From the NCBI RefSeq assembly GCF_014653945.1, contig NZ_BNAU01000004.1:372001-436000 (forward strand): a stretch of 64,000 bases of DNA, in the 5' to 3' direction. Numbering within the stretch: the first letter of the stretch is position 1; every line of letters starts with the position of its first letter. The translations under genes and the position numbers were made by a program. The notes below the pieces were generated by a model, which had not been told where the DNA came from, did not search any database, and saw nothing but the letters and a program-made list of their open reading frames with translations. Below, piece after piece: positions 25,432-34,750 of the stretch. The stretch comes from Amycolatopsis deserti (GTDB lineage: Bacteria; Actinomycetota; Actinomycetes; Mycobacteriales; Pseudonocardiaceae).

Positions 25432-26790
25432 TCAGGCGTGGTTGGCCGCGTGCAGGGCCGCCGCCACCGAGTCCACCTCCAGGACCCGGATGCCGTCCGG
25501 CAGCTTTCCCGGGTCGGGCGGCACCAGGGCGTGCGTGAACCCCAGCCGCGCGGCCTCGGCCAGCCGTCGGCCGGCGCCGGAGACCCGCCGGATCTCCCCC
25601 GCCAGCCCGACCTCGCCGACGACCACCAGCCGCGGCGACAGCGCCACGTCCCGCACCGACGACCACAACGCCAGGATCACCGCGAGGTCCACCGCCGGCT
25701 CGGTCACCTTCATCCCGCCGACCGTCGCCGAGTAGACGTCCCGGTCGCCCAGCCTGATCCCACCGCGCTTCTCCAGCACGGCGAGGATCATCGCCACCCG
25801 CGCCGAGTCCAGCCCGCTCACGGCCCGCCTGGGCTGCGGCGCCCCGGCACTGGACACCAGCGCCTGCACCTCGCACAGCAGCGGCCGCTTGCCCTCGACC
25901 GTGACGGTCACCGCGGTGCCCGGCACCGCGTCCTCCCGCCGGTTCAGGAACAGCCCGGACGGGTCCGGCACGCCGACGATGCCGTCCTCACGCAGCTCGA
26001 AGCACCCGATCTCGTCCGCGGGCCCGAACCGGTTCTTCACCCCGCGCACCATGCGCAGCGTCGAATGCCGGTCGCCCTCGAAGTGCAGCACCACGTCGAC
26101 CAGGTGCTCCAGCACGCGCGGCCCGGCCACCGAGCCGTCCTTCGTGACGTGTCCCACGAGCACGACCGGCAGCCCGCGCTCCTTCGCCAGCGCCACCAGC
26201 CCGGCGGTGACCGCCCGGACCTGCGTCACGCCGCCCGGCGCGCCCTCCACCTGCGGTGAGGCCATCGTCTGCACCGAGTCGACGATCAGCACACCCGGCT
26301 TGACGGCGTCGACGTGCCCGAGGATGGCCGAGAGATCGCTTTCCGCGGCCAGGAACATGCGCTCATGCAGGTTCTTCGTCCGCTCGGCACGCAGCCGGAC
26401 CTGCCCCGCGGACTCCTCACCGGTGACGTACAGCGCGGGGCCGGACCCGCCGCGGGCCCACTGGTAGGCCACCTCGAGCAGCAGGGTCGACTTGCCGACC
26501 CCCGGTTCGCCGGCCAGCAGCACGACCGCACCCGGCACGAGACCACCGCCGAGGACGCGATCAAGCTCACCCACACCCGTGGTGCGGGCGCGTGCGGCCT
26601 CGATGTCGACCTGGCCGATCGGCCGGGCCGGGGCGCTGGGCGCACCGGCGGCCACCCGGGCGATCGCCGGGCGCGCGTCCCCGCGCTCCTCGATCGTGCC
26701 CCAGGCCTGGCATTCCGGGCAGCGGCCGACCCACTTGGCGGCCTCGTACCCGCACTCACCGCAGCGGTAGCTGGTGCCCTTCTTGACCAT
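25432..26790 (-). CDS. radA: DNA repair protein RadA
   Basis: A 452-residue RadA (Sms), a RecA-like branch-migration helicase in recombinational repair. All parts are present: the C4 zinc finger CGECGYEAAKWVGRCPEC at residues 10-27, Walker A LAGEPGVGKSTLLLEV, Walker B GVLIVDSVQT, the RadA-specific KNRFG motif (VKNRFGPADEIG) and the Lon-like C-terminal domain (SATVGGMKVTEPAVDLAV). ATG at 26790. In many actinobacteria disA lies next to radA; here the 3' neighbour is the convergent otsB fusion and disA is not in the window. Confidence 0.96.
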   Translation of the reverse strand: MVKKGTSYRCGECGYEAAKWVGRCPECQAWGTIEERGDARPAIARVAAGAPSAPARPIGQVDIEAARARTTGVGELDRVLGGGLVPGAVVLLAGEPGVGKSTLLLEVAYQWARGGSGPALYVTGEESAGQVRLRAERTKNLHERMFLAAESDLSAILGHVDAVKPGVLIVDSVQTMASPQVEGAPGGVTQVRAVTAGLVALAKERGLPVVLVGHVTKDGSVAGPRVLEHLVDVVLHFEGDRHSTLRMVRGVKNRFGPADEIGCFELREDGIVGVPDPSGLFLNRREDAVPGTAVTVTVEGKRPLLCEVQALVSSAGAPQPRRAVSGLDSARVAMILAVLEKRGGIRLGDRDVYSATVGGMKVTEPAVDLAVILALWSSVRDVALSPRLVVVGEVGLAGEIRRVSGAGRRLAEAARLGFTHALVPPDPGKLPDGIRVLEVDSVAAALHAANHA

Positions 26791-26823
26791 GGTCGGTCAC
26801 GTTAGCGGGCACCACCGACAGTT

Positions 26824-27489
26824 CTAGTGCCCCTCGCCGCCGGCGGACTCCGACGGCTGGCAGGACAGCTCGACCGTCGGCGCCTGGATCGGCAGCTGCG
26901 CGGTCACCGGGCCGGCGTCGCGGAAGGTGAAGGTCACCGGGACGGTCTGGCCGGGCCACACGACCTGCTTGATGCCCTGCAGCACGATCTCGGCGTGGCC
27001 GATGCGGGTCGGCTGGCCGGTGGGGCCCGCCGACGGCGAGGCGGAGGCCGGCGACGTGGGCGAACCCGAGGCCGGGGTGGAGGTCGGCGCGGCGGAGCTG
27101 GACTCCGGCTGCTGCACGGACTCGCCCTCGGTGGCCGGGCCGACCAGCAGCTTGCTGCCCGCCACGACGGCCTTCTGGCCCTCGATGGTGGCGCTCGCGG
27201 CGTTCGCGCTGCTCACGCTGACCAGCTCGTCGTCGGCGGTGCCGTCGTTGGCGATCACCAGCGTCAGCGGGGCGCTCGCCCCGCTCTCGTACGCCTGCTG
27301 GCAGTCGTTGCGGTTGACCAGCCCGGCGTCGCGCAGGACGAGCTTGCCGGCCTGGGCCATGGCGCCGTTGACCGCGGGCAGCATGGTGTTGGTCTGGGTG
27401 ATCTGCCCGGCCCCGCACCCGGCGAGAGCCAGGGCGGCACCCACGGCGACCACGCTCGCGCCGACCACACGACGTTTCTGCAGCCTCAC
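26824..27489 (-). CDS. lpqE: LpqE-like lipoprotein
   Basis: A 221-residue lipoprotein: MRLQKRRVVGASVVAVGAAL then the lipobox LALAGC. The mature part has a beta-rich domain (LTLVIANDGTADDELVSVSS), a low-complexity Ser/Pro/Thr/Ala linker in the middle and a final strand region (TVPVTFTFRDAGPVTAQLPI). The position between radA and carD equals that of mycobacterial lpqE, a relative of copper-chaperone-like PCuAC proteins; the name rests mainly on this gene order. GTG at 27489 is chosen because AGGAGGG lies nine bases upstream; an ATG at 27513 is in frame but contains that ribosome site. Confidence 0.78.
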   Translation of the reverse strand: MRLQKRRVVGASVVAVGAALALAGCGAGQITQTNTMLPAVNGAMAQAGKLVLRDAGLVNRNDCQQAYESGASAPLTLVIANDGTADDELVSVSSANAASATIEGQKAVVAGSKLLVGPATEGESVQQPESSSAAPTSTPASGSPTSPASASPSAGPTGQPTRIGHAEIVLQGIKQVVWPGQTVPVTFTFRDAGPVTAQLPIQAPTVELSCQPSESAGGEGH

Positions 27490-27725
27490 GGTCTCAGTCC
27501 CTCCTAAAGCCATTGGCAGCCTGATCCTAGCTATGGCCGGAAACCTCTCCACCGAGGGTGCGCCGAGGGGCCCGTAAACCGTCCACAGTGGATCTATCCG
27601 GCAATGTCGACAGGGTTCCCCACCACCTGCATGAGCATGCACTTTATCGGTTTGTCAACCCCCCGGATGGCCCCTGACCTGCGACGACGATCTCGGCCCG
27701 CTAGGTGGGCCCCCTCGCCGCGTGC

Positions 27726-27731
27726 TAAGAT
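27726..27731 (+). promoter_or_regulatory. Possible -10 element of carD
   Basis: TAAGAT matches the -10 consensus and lies 27 bases before the carD ATG. No clear -35 hexamer was seen at 16-18 bases upstream, which is common in actinobacteria. Confidence 0.4.
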
Positions 27732-27758
27732 GGACGCAGCGAAAGGGGCAGAGGACAC

Positions 27759-28250
27759 ATGGTTTTCAAGGTCGGAGAGACCGTCGTCTACCCGCACCAC
27801 GGTGCCGCACTCATCGAAGCGATCGAGACCCGCGTGATCAAGGGCGAGGAGAAGCAGTACCTCGTCCTCAAAGTCGCGCAAGGGGACCTCACGGTTCGCG
27901 TGCCCGCTGACAACGCCGAGATCGTCGGTGTGCGGGACGTCGTGGGCCAGGATGGTCTGAACCGGGTCTTCGACGTGCTGCGAGCGCCGCACACCGAGGA
28001 GCCCACGAACTGGTCTCGTCGGTACAAGGCCAACCTGGAGAAGCTCGCCTCGGGCGATGTGAACAAGGTGGCCGAAGTGGTGCGCGACCTCTGGCGGCGC
28101 GAGAAGGACCGCGGCCTGTCCGCCGGCGAGAAGCGGATGCTGGCGAAGGCCCGGCAGATACTGGTCAGCGAGCTCGCCCTGGCGGAGGGCACCGACGAGG
28201 GCAAGGCGGAGACCCTGCTCGACGAGGTCCTGGAAACAGCGGCCGTCTAG
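27759..28250 (+). CDS. carD: RNA polymerase-binding transcription factor CarD
   Basis: A 163-residue CarD. The N-terminal Tudor-like RNA-polymerase-interaction domain ([20 protein letters not shown] to VRVPADNAE, residues 1-55) and the C-terminal helical DNA-binding domain with the conserved Trp ([20 protein letters not shown], Trp near residue 86) are intact. CarD stabilises the open promoter complex and is essential in mycobacteria. It opens the rightward block carD-ispD-ispF-HAD-cysS-rlmB, as in mycobacteria. ATG at 27759. Confidence 0.97.
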   Translation: MVFKVGETVVYPHHGAALIEAIETRVIKGEEKQYLVLKVAQGDLTVRVPADNAEIVGVRDVVGQDGLNRVFDVLRAPHTEEPTNWSRRYKANLEKLASGDVNKVAEVVRDLWRREKDRGLSAGEKRMLAKARQILVSELALAEGTDEGKAETLLDEVLETAAV

Positions 28251-28349
28251 AAAAGCAAGGCTGACCTCGCGAGATGAGCAGGCAGGCGTGCTCATCCGTT
28301 ACGTGTGCCTCATGAGACACAGCTCGTCCCGCGAAGTGAGACCCCGGCG

Positions 28350-28985
28350 ATGAAGGTCGCGACAGTCCTCATCGCCGACCCCGAGGGGCCGGACCCGTGC
28401 GCCCTTGTGCGCGGTGCGCCGTTGCTGCGGCACGCCGTGCGCGGCGTGCTGGACTCCGGTTGTGCGGATCGCCTGGTGGTGGCGGTTCCCAAACCCGCGC
28501 TCGGGGAATGTGAAGTGATCATACGGGCCGTACCCGGCGCCGGTTCCCGGTGCCGGGTACTGGCCTGTGGTCCTGATCGCGCCGAAACCGTCCGGGCGGC
28601 CCTCGAGGCCGCCGGGCCTTCCGACGTCGTTCTCGTGCACGACGTCGCGCGTCCGTTCGTGCCGCCCGCCACCGTGCGCGCGGTGGCTGAGGCCGTGTTC
28701 GCCGGGGCAGAGGCGATCATCCCGGTCCTACCCGTGACCGACACCGTCAAACACGTCTCCGGCGACATCATCGCCGGCACCTCCGACCGCGACCAGCTGC
28801 GCGTCGTGCAGACCCCCGTCGGCTACCGGCCCGACGTGCTGGACAAGGTGTGCGCGCGCGGCGCGGACCCGCTGTCGGACCTGCCCGGTAGCGTGCGGAC
28901 CGTGGCCGGGCATCCCACCGCGCTCCGGCTCACCACGGCCTTCGACGTGGCCGTCGCGGAAGCACTACTCGAGGAGCAGGGTTGA
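28350..28985 (+). CDS. ispD: IspD-like 2-C-methyl-D-erythritol 4-phosphate cytidylyltransferase lacking the catalytic loop
   Basis: By position (carD-ispD-ispF) and by its C-terminal two thirds this is IspD, the MEP-pathway cytidylyltransferase. [53 protein letters not shown] all match. However, the N-terminal AAGxGxR...PK loop that binds CTP is absent: the start reads [20 protein letters not shown], so the catalytic Arg and Lys are missing. The later TDDAS segment is replaced by LSDLPGS, and the Lys of the IKxT motif is not conserved (LRLTTAFD). Length 211, near normal. It may be inactive or strongly altered. ATG at 28350; stop overlaps ispF. Confidence 0.75.
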   Translation: MKVATVLIADPEGPDPCALVRGAPLLRHAVRGVLDSGCADRLVVAVPKPALGECEVIIRAVPGAGSRCRVLACGPDRAETVRAALEAAGPSDVVLVHDVARPFVPPATVRAVAEAVFAGAEAIIPVLPVTDTVKHVSGDIIAGTSDRDQLRVVQTPVGYRPDVLDKVCARGADPLSDLPGSVRTVAGHPTALRLTTAFDVAVAEALLEEQG

Positions 28986-29449
28986 GGGTCGGGACCGGGG
29001 TCGACGTCCATCCCATCGAAGCGGGCCGCGAATGCTGGATCGCCGGGCTGCGCTGGGACGGCGTCGACGGCTGCGCCGGTCACTCCGACGGCGACGTGGC
29101 CGCCCACGCGCTGTGCGACGCGATGCTGTCCGCGGCCGGGCTCGGCGACCTCGGTGCGGTGTTCGGCACCAGCGATCCGCGCTGGGCCGGCGCGCACGGC
29201 GCCGAGTTCGTGGCCGAGGCGCGACGGCTGGTCGAGGCCGAGGGCTGGCGGCTGGGCAACGCATCGGTGCAGGTCATCGGCAACGCGCCGCGCATCCGCA
29301 CCCGCCGCGAGGAGGCCCAGGAGGTGCTGAGCAAGGCCGCCGGCGGCGCGGTCAGCGTCAGCGGCACCACCACCGACGGACTCGGTCTGACCGGCCGCGG
29401 CGAGGGCATCGCTGCGGTGGCCACCGCGCTGCTGCTGCCGGCCGAATAA
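28982..29449 (+). CDS. ispF: 2-C-methyl-D-erythritol 2,4-cyclodiphosphate synthase IspF
   Basis: A 155-residue IspF, which cyclises CDP-methylerythritol phosphate with release of CMP. The metal ligands are visible in [10 protein letters not shown] (Asp and His) and [15 protein letters not shown] (His); the conserved ends [10 protein letters not shown] and [20 protein letters not shown] are complete. The TTG start at 28982 overlaps the ispD stop (TTGA), implying translational coupling. In contrast to its ispD neighbour nothing appears damaged. Confidence 0.94.
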   Translation: MRVGTGVDVHPIEAGRECWIAGLRWDGVDGCAGHSDGDVAAHALCDAMLSAAGLGDLGAVFGTSDPRWAGAHGAEFVAEARRLVEAEGWRLGNASVQVIGNAPRIRTRREEAQEVLSKAAGGAVSVSGTTTDGLGLTGRGEGIAAVATALLLPAE

Positions 29450-29490
29450 GTCACACGAATCCCAAGGTCATCCCCGGTAGCCTGTGATCT

Positions 29491-30177
29491 GTGACGATTC
29501 AGGCGGTGATGTTCGACTTCTCCGGCACCCTCTTCCGGCTCGAGCAGAATTCCAGCTGGCTCTCCGACCTCACCACCCCCGACGGCGCCCCGCTCGACGT
29601 CGAGGCCCAGACCGAGCTGATGCGCCGCATGACCGCCCCCACCGGGCAGGTCGTCGAGCTGTCGGCGGAGTACCAGCACGCGTGGGACAACCGCGATCTC
29701 GACCCGGTCCTGCACCGGAAGGTCTACCTCGAGGTGCTGCGCAAGTCCGGCGTGGCGAACGCCGAGCAAGCGGAGGCGCTGTACCGCCGTCTGAACGATC
29801 CCGCGGAGTGGACGCCGTACCCGGACACCGAGGCCGCGCTGAAGGACACCGCGGCCAAGGGCGTCAAGGTCGGTGTGCTGAGCAACATCGCCTTCGACAT
29901 CCGGCCGGCGTTCGCCATGCGCGGCTACGACGACTTCGTCGACGAGTTCCTCCTCTCCTTCGAGCACGGCTTCATCAAGCCGCAACCCGAGATCTTCCGG
30001 CTGCTGGTGGACCGGCTGGGCGTCGCGCCGGAGAACACGCTGATGGTCGGCGACAGCGAGGAGGCCGACGGCGGCGCGAAGGCGATCGGCTGCAAGTTCG
30101 CCCTCGTCGACCCGCTGCCGACCACCGAACGCCCGGACGGCCTGCTCACGGCCCTGCGCACGCACGGGGTGCTCTGA
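29491..30177 (+). CDS. HAD-superfamily hydrolase with altered motif I
   Basis: A 228-residue HAD subfamily IA protein with helical cap. Motif I is [10 protein letters not shown]: the nucleophile Asp is present, but the usual second Asp (general acid/base, DxD) is Ser. Motif II (GVLSNIAFD), motif III Lys (FIKPQPEIF) and motif IV ([16 protein letters not shown]) are intact. A non-Asp at the second position is known in dehalogenases and phosphonatases but this family is unassigned. GTG start at 29491. It sits between ispF and cysS, an insertion relative to mycobacterial order. Confidence 0.85.
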   Translation: MTIQAVMFDFSGTLFRLEQNSSWLSDLTTPDGAPLDVEAQTELMRRMTAPTGQVVELSAEYQHAWDNRDLDPVLHRKVYLEVLRKSGVANAEQAEALYRRLNDPAEWTPYPDTEAALKDTAAKGVKVGVLSNIAFDIRPAFAMRGYDDFVDEFLLSFEHGFIKPQPEIFRLLVDRLGVAPENTLMVGDSEEADGGAKAIGCKFALVDPLPTTERPDGLLTALRTHGVL

Positions 30178-30208
30178 GCCACGTCAAGGTGACCCGTACC
30201 ATTTCAGG

Positions 30209-31600
30209 GTGGCCCTACACCTATACGACACCGCGACCAGGAGCGTGCGGGAGTTCCACCCCGCCCGTAGCGGAACGGCGTCCATGTACGTGTGTGGGGC
30301 GACCGTGCAGGGCATCCCACACATCGGGCACGTCCGCGGCGCACTGAACTACGACGTTCTGCGCCGCTGGCTGATCCACAGTGGACTGGACGTGCTGTTC
30401 GTGCGCAACGTCACGGACATCGACGACAAGATCCTCACCAAGGCCGCCGACGCCGGACGGCCGTGGTGGGAGTGGGCGGCGACGCACGAACGGGCGTTCG
30501 AAGAGGCCTACACGGTCCTGGGCTGCCTGCCGCCGTCGATCGCGCCCCGCGCCACCGGGCACGTCACGCAGATGGTGGAGCTGATGCAGCGCCTCATCGA
30601 CGCCGGGCACGCCTACGCGGCCGGCGGGGACGTGTACTTCGCCGTGTCCACGTTCCCCGAGTACGGCGCGCTGTCCCGGCAGAAGCTGGACGAGGTGCAG
30701 CAAGGCGAGACGCTGGCCGAGGGCAAGCGCGACCCGCGGGACTTCACGCTGTGGAAGAGCGCCAAGCCCGGCGAGCCGTCGTGGCCCACGCCGTGGGGCG
30801 ACGGGCGGCCGGGCTGGCACCTGGAGTGCTCGGCGATGGCGACCACCTACCTCGGGTCCGAGTTCGACATCCACGGCGGCGGCGTCGACCTGGTGTTCCC
30901 GCACCACGAGAACGAGCGCGCCCAGTCGCAGGCGGCCGGTGACCCGTTCGCGCGGTTCTGGCTGCACAACGCGTGGGTGACGCTGTCCGGCGAGAAGATG
31001 TCGAAGTCGCTGGGCAACGTGGTCTCGATCGAGGCGATGCTGCGCAACTACCGGGCCGCCGAGCTGCGGTACTACCTGGTGCAGCCGCACTACCGGTCGA
31101 CCATCGAGTACTCCGACGGCGCGTTGTCCGAGGCCGCGCAGGGCTACCGGCGGATCGAAGGGTTCCTGCGCCGCGCGGCGCAGCGGACGGGCACGGTCGA
31201 GCCGGGTGAGCTGGCGGCCGAGTTCGTCACCGCGATGGACGACGACCTGTCCACGCCGGCGGCGGTCGCGGCCGTGCACAACCTGGTCCGCGAGGGTAAC
31301 GCGGCACTGGACTCCGGCGATGACGCCAAGGCGCGCGCGGCCGCCGGCTCGGTGCGCGCGATGATGGGTGTGCTCGGGCTGGACCCGCTCGCACCGGAAT
31401 GGGCGGAGAGCTCGGCGGCGGAGACGCCGGCGAGGGCCGCACTGGCCGAGTTGGTCGAGGCGATGCTCGTGGAGCGCCAGGAGGCGCGCGCCACGCGTGA
31501 CTTCGCCCGGGCCGACGCCGTGCGCGACCGCCTGCTCCAGGCGGGGATCACGGTCGAAGATACTCCCGATGGTCCGGTGTGGACCGTGAAAGAAGCTTAA
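30209..31600 (+). CDS. cysS: Cysteinyl-tRNA synthetase
   Basis: A 463-residue class I aminoacyl-tRNA synthetase. Zinc ligand Cys in [17 protein letters not shown], which also contains the HIGH motif; further VTDIDDKI, the zinc site WHLECSAMA and [15 protein letters not shown], and KMSKS in [11 protein letters not shown]. The C-terminal anticodon-binding helices end at WTVKEA. GTG start at 30209. It is followed immediately (ATG at 31601) by rlmB, the same pair as in mycobacteria. Note that MshC, a close homolog, lacks the C-terminal tRNA-binding part; that part is present here, which favours CysS. Confidence 0.94.
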   Translation: MALHLYDTATRSVREFHPARSGTASMYVCGATVQGIPHIGHVRGALNYDVLRRWLIHSGLDVLFVRNVTDIDDKILTKAADAGRPWWEWAATHERAFEEAYTVLGCLPPSIAPRATGHVTQMVELMQRLIDAGHAYAAGGDVYFAVSTFPEYGALSRQKLDEVQQGETLAEGKRDPRDFTLWKSAKPGEPSWPTPWGDGRPGWHLECSAMATTYLGSEFDIHGGGVDLVFPHHENERAQSQAAGDPFARFWLHNAWVTLSGEKMSKSLGNVVSIEAMLRNYRAAELRYYLVQPHYRSTIEYSDGALSEAAQGYRRIEGFLRRAAQRTGTVEPGELAAEFVTAMDDDLSTPAAVAAVHNLVREGNAALDSGDDAKARAAAGSVRAMMGVLGLDPLAPEWAESSAAETPARAALAELVEAMLVERQEARATRDFARADAVRDRLLQAGITVEDTPDGPVWTVKEA

Positions 31601-32557
31601 ATGGCAGGCAATTCCAAGCGCCGGGGTGCGGTTCGCAAGTCCGGCACCAAGAAGGGCGCGGTCGTCGGCTCCGGCGGCCAGCGTCGTCGTGGGCTCGAGG
31701 GCAAGGGCCCGACGCCGCGGGCGGAGATGCGTCCGGGGCACCCGGCGCAGAAGCGGGCGGCGGCCGCCGCGGCGCGGGCGGAGAAGAGCCGCGACCGCCG
31801 CGAGGGGCCGGAGATCATCGCCGGCCGCAACCCGGTGGTCGAGGCCCTGCGGGCGGGCGTGCCGGGCACGACGCTGTTCGTGGCGCTGAACATCGACGCC
31901 GACGACCGGGTGACCGAGGCGGTGCGGCTGGCGGCGGACAAGGGCATCTCGATCCTGGAGATCCCGCGCGAGGAGCTGGACCGCAAGACCAACCGCGCGG
32001 TGCACCAGGGGCTCGGGCTGCAGGTGCCGCCGTTCGAGTACAGCCACCCGGACGACCTGCTGGCGATCGCGAAGAACTCGGGGGAGCCGCCGCTGCTGGT
32101 GGCGCTGGACGGCGTGACCGACCCGCGGAACCTGGGCGCGGTGGTGCGGTCGGCGGCGGCGTTCGGGGCGCACGGGGTGCTGCTGCCGCAGCGCCGCAGC
32201 GCGGGCATCACGGCCGTCGCGTGGCGGACGAGTGCCGGCACCGCGGCGAAGATGCCGATCGCGATCGCGACCAACCTGACGCGGCAGCTGAAGCTGTGGG
32301 CGGAGGAGGGCCTGATGATCGCGGGCCTGGACGCCGACGGCTCGGTGGGCATCGATGATCTGTCCCTGGCGACGGACCCGCTGGTGGTCGTGGTGGGCTC
32401 CGAGGGCCGCGGACTGTCCCGCCTGGTGCGAGAAACCTGCGACGAGACGGTGTCCATCCCGATGGCCGCCGGGGTGGAGTCGCTGAACGCCTCCGTGGCG
32501 GCGGCCGTGCTGCTGGCCGAGGTCGCCCGGCGCCGCAGGGTCACCGGCCGCGTCTGA
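31601..32557 (+). CDS. rlmB: TrmH-family 23S rRNA 2'-O-methyltransferase, RlmB-like
   Basis: A 318-residue SpoU/TrmH (SPOUT) methyltransferase. The first 70 residues are a basic, Arg/Lys/Gly/Ala-rich extension typical of the actinobacterial form; then the L30e-like substrate-binding domain ([15 protein letters not shown]) and the knotted domain with [35 protein letters not shown] and [20 protein letters not shown]. RlmB methylates G2251 in the ribosomal P loop (E. coli numbering). The ATG follows the cysS stop directly. Its final 141 bases are repeated three times downstream (32617-33141). Confidence 0.92.
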   Translation: MAGNSKRRGAVRKSGTKKGAVVGSGGQRRRGLEGKGPTPRAEMRPGHPAQKRAAAAAARAEKSRDRREGPEIIAGRNPVVEALRAGVPGTTLFVALNIDADDRVTEAVRLAADKGISILEIPREELDRKTNRAVHQGLGLQVPPFEYSHPDDLLAIAKNSGEPPLLVALDGVTDPRNLGAVVRSAAAFGAHGVLLPQRRSAGITAVAWRTSAGTAAKMPIAIATNLTRQLKLWAEEGLMIAGLDADGSVGIDDLSLATDPLVVVVGSEGRGLSRLVRETCDETVSIPMAAGVESLNASVAAAVLLAEVARRRRVTGRV

Positions 32558-32595
32558 CCCTGGCCAGCCCGCCGACGCCACGGCGCCGGTCCGGC

Positions 32596-32757
32596 GCTCC
32601 GAGGCCCGCCGGACCGTCCCGCCTGGTGCGAGAAACCTGCGACGAGACGGTGTCCATCCCCATGGCCGCCGGGGTGGAGTCGCTGAACGCCTCCGTCGCG
32701 GCTGCCGTGCTGCTGGCCGAGGTCGCCAGGCGCCGCCGAGTCACCGGCCGCGTCTGA
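32596..32757 (+). repeat. Second copy of the rlmB 3' end
   Basis: Bases 32617-32757 repeat the last 141 bases of rlmB (32417-32557) including the stop codon, with six substitutions that are all synonymous in the rlmB frame and no indels. The join upstream (32596-32616) is one base longer than in the gene. It is separated from rlmB by spacer A (32558-32595). No start codon in frame precedes it, so it is probably untranslated. Confidence 0.9.
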
Positions 32758-32788
32758 TCGTGCCTGCTTGAGCGGCACCGGTCCGGCA

Positions 32789-32942
32789 GCTCCGAGGCCC
32801 GCCGGACCGTCCCGCCTGGTGCGAGAAACCTGCGATGTCCATCGCGATGGCCGCCAGGGTCGAATCGCTGAACCCCTCCGTCGCGGCCGCCGTCCTCCTG
32901 GCCGAGGTGGCGAGGCGCCGCCGGGTCACCGGCCGCGTCTGA
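32789..32942 (+). repeat. Third copy of the rlmB 3' end (8-base deletion)
   Basis: Bases 32810-32942 match the rlmB tail but lack eight bases after TGCGA, which breaks the frame, and carry non-synonymous changes (Gly to Arg, Ala to Pro). The join sequence before it equals that of copy 2. It follows spacer B (32758-32788). Confidence 0.88.
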
Positions 32943-32981
32943 CCCTCGGCCAGCCCGCCGACGCCACGGCGCCGGTCCGGC

Positions 32982-33141
32982 GCTCCGAGGGCCGCGGGCT
33001 GTCCCGCCTGCTGCGGGAAACCTGCGACGAAACAGTGTCCACCCGATGGCCGCCGGGGTCGAGTCGCTGAACGCCTCCGTCGCGGCCGCCGTGCTGCTGG
33101 CCGAGGTCGCCAGGCGCCGCCGACTCACCGGCCGCGTCTGA
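32982..33141 (+). repeat. Fourth copy of the rlmB 3' end (1-base deletion)
   Basis: Bases 33002-33141 match the rlmB tail with one base missing in the codon for Ile-Pro. Its upstream join (GCTCCGAGGGCCGCGG) matches rlmB itself rather than copies 2 and 3, so it extends about 160 bases into the gene. It follows a second spacer A (32943-32981) and is followed by a second spacer B from 33142. The remainder up to 33308 has no gene. Confidence 0.88.
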
Positions 33142-33308
33142 TCGTGCCTGCTTGAGCGGTGCCGGGTCCGGACGGGCTCCGGCGCCCTCGTTTTGTGGTG
33201 CCTGGTGCGTGGGCGCGCCTCGCGAAGCGGTGAGTTTCACTCCTTCGGGCCAACCTCGTCGGCTAAGGTCAGTGCGCTGATCCGGTTGCACAGGGGGACC
33301 CCAGGTCG

Positions 33309-34742
33309 ATGTCGTTCGCTTCACCGTTGTTCCTCTGGTACTTCCTGCCGGCGACGCTGCTCGCCGTGCTGGTGCTGCCGAGGCGCTGGCGGAACGGCAT
33401 CATCGCGGTCGCCAGCCTGGTCTTCTACGCCAGCGGCGCCGGCGCGTTCACCCTGCTGCTACTGGCCTGCATGGTGGTCAACTTCGCGGCGGGCACCGCG
33501 CTCGAACCGAACCGGTGGGAACCCCGCTCGAGCCGCAAACGCTCGCTGCTGATCGCGGTCATCTGCTTCGACGTCGGGATCCTGGTGGTCTGGAAGTACG
33601 CCGGGTTCGCCACGCAGCAGATCGACTACTTCACCCAGCTCTTCGGCGGCTCGTTCCCGGTGGCGCACCTGGCGTTGCCGATCGGCATCTCGTTCTTCAC
33701 GTTCCACCACATTTCCTACGTCGTCGACATCTACCGCGGGGAGCGGCGCGCGCTGCGGAACCCGGTGTCGTTCGTGACCTACATCGCGATGTTCCCGCAG
33801 CTGGTGGCCGGCCCGATCGTGCGGTACCGGGAGATCGCGGACCAGCTGCCGCAGCAGCGGTCGCACCGCCTGGACGACATCGCCGCCGGCTTCCCGCGGT
33901 TCGCGCTGGGGCTGTGCAAGAAGGCGATCATCGCGGACTCGCTGAGCCCGATGGTCGAGGCGTGTTTCGCCACCTCCGGTGAGGACATGACGTTCGCGAT
34001 CGCGTGGCTCGGCGCGGTCGGGTACACGCTGCAGCTGTACTTCGACTTCTCCGGCTACTCCGACATGGCGATCGGGCTGGGCCGGATGCTCGGGTTCCGG
34101 CTGCCGGAGAACTTCGCGCGGCCGTACTCGTCGGTGACGGTGACCGAGTTCTGGCGGCGCTGGCACATGTCGCTGAGCCGCTGGTTCCGCGACTACGTGT
34201 ACATCCCGCTCGGCGGCAACCGCACCGGCGCGGCGAAGACGTACCGGAACCTGTGCATCGTGTTCGTGCTGACCGGGTTTTGGCACGGTGCGAACTGGAC
34301 GTTCCTGGTGTGGGGCTGCTACCACGGGCTGCTGCTGATCATCGAGCGCCGGTTCGGCTGGGACCGGACACCGTCGGCGGTGGCGTCGCGGATCGGACGG
34401 CGGATCCTGACGCTGGTGCTCGTGGTGTTCGGGTGGGTGTTCTTCAAGTCGGCCGACATCGGGCACGCGTTCACCATGATCGGCCACATGCTGGTCCCCG
34501 ACTTCGACGGCTTGACCGACGTCGTTGAGGCGGCGCTGACGAACCAGCGGGTGGTCATCCTGATCGCCGCGCTGGCGATCTTCGCGCTGCCGGCCCACCC
34601 GGTGACCGGACCGCTGCTGGAGTCGGCCCGAACCCGCGGCGCGGTGGGACTGCGCATCGGCGTGATGACGGCGGGCGCCCTCTACGCGGCGATCCTGGTG
34701 GCGAACGGGACGTTCAGCCCGTTCCTGTACTACCAGTTCTAG
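33309..34742 (+). CDS. MBOAT-family membrane O-acyltransferase (AlgI-like)
   Basis: A 477-residue multipass protein of the MBOAT family, AlgI/DltB branch, which moves acetyl groups across the membrane for O-acetylation of extracellular polymers. Key motifs: ALPIGISFFTFHHISYVVD, MFPQLVAGPIVRY, LYFDFSGYSDMAIGLGRMLG, FWRRWHMSLSRWFRDYVYIP, and the catalytic-His segment FVLTGFWHGANWTFLVWG. The usual periplasmic partner, an AlgX/AlgJ-type SGNH protein, is not adjacent but one is encoded at 50246-51556. ATG at 33309; a possible -10 TAAGGT is at 33264-33269. Confidence 0.9.
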   Translation: MSFASPLFLWYFLPATLLAVLVLPRRWRNGIIAVASLVFYASGAGAFTLLLLACMVVNFAAGTALEPNRWEPRSSRKRSLLIAVICFDVGILVVWKYAGFATQQIDYFTQLFGGSFPVAHLALPIGISFFTFHHISYVVDIYRGERRALRNPVSFVTYIAMFPQLVAGPIVRYREIADQLPQQRSHRLDDIAAGFPRFALGLCKKAIIADSLSPMVEACFATSGEDMTFAIAWLGAVGYTLQLYFDFSGYSDMAIGLGRMLGFRLPENFARPYSSVTVTEFWRRWHMSLSRWFRDYVYIPLGGNRTGAAKTYRNLCIVFVLTGFWHGANWTFLVWGCYHGLLLIIERRFGWDRTPSAVASRIGRRILTLVLVVFGWVFFKSADIGHAFTMIGHMLVPDFDGLTDVVEAALTNQRVVILIAALAIFALPAHPVTGPLLESARTRGAVGLRIGVMTAGALYAAILVANGTFSPFLYYQF

Positions 34743-34750
34743 GGGATGCC

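Noticed and set aside
32617-32757. Copy 2 of the rlmB tail as a separate small gene
   Set aside because: No start codon with a ribosome site precedes it in frame, and it lacks most of the methyltransferase domain.
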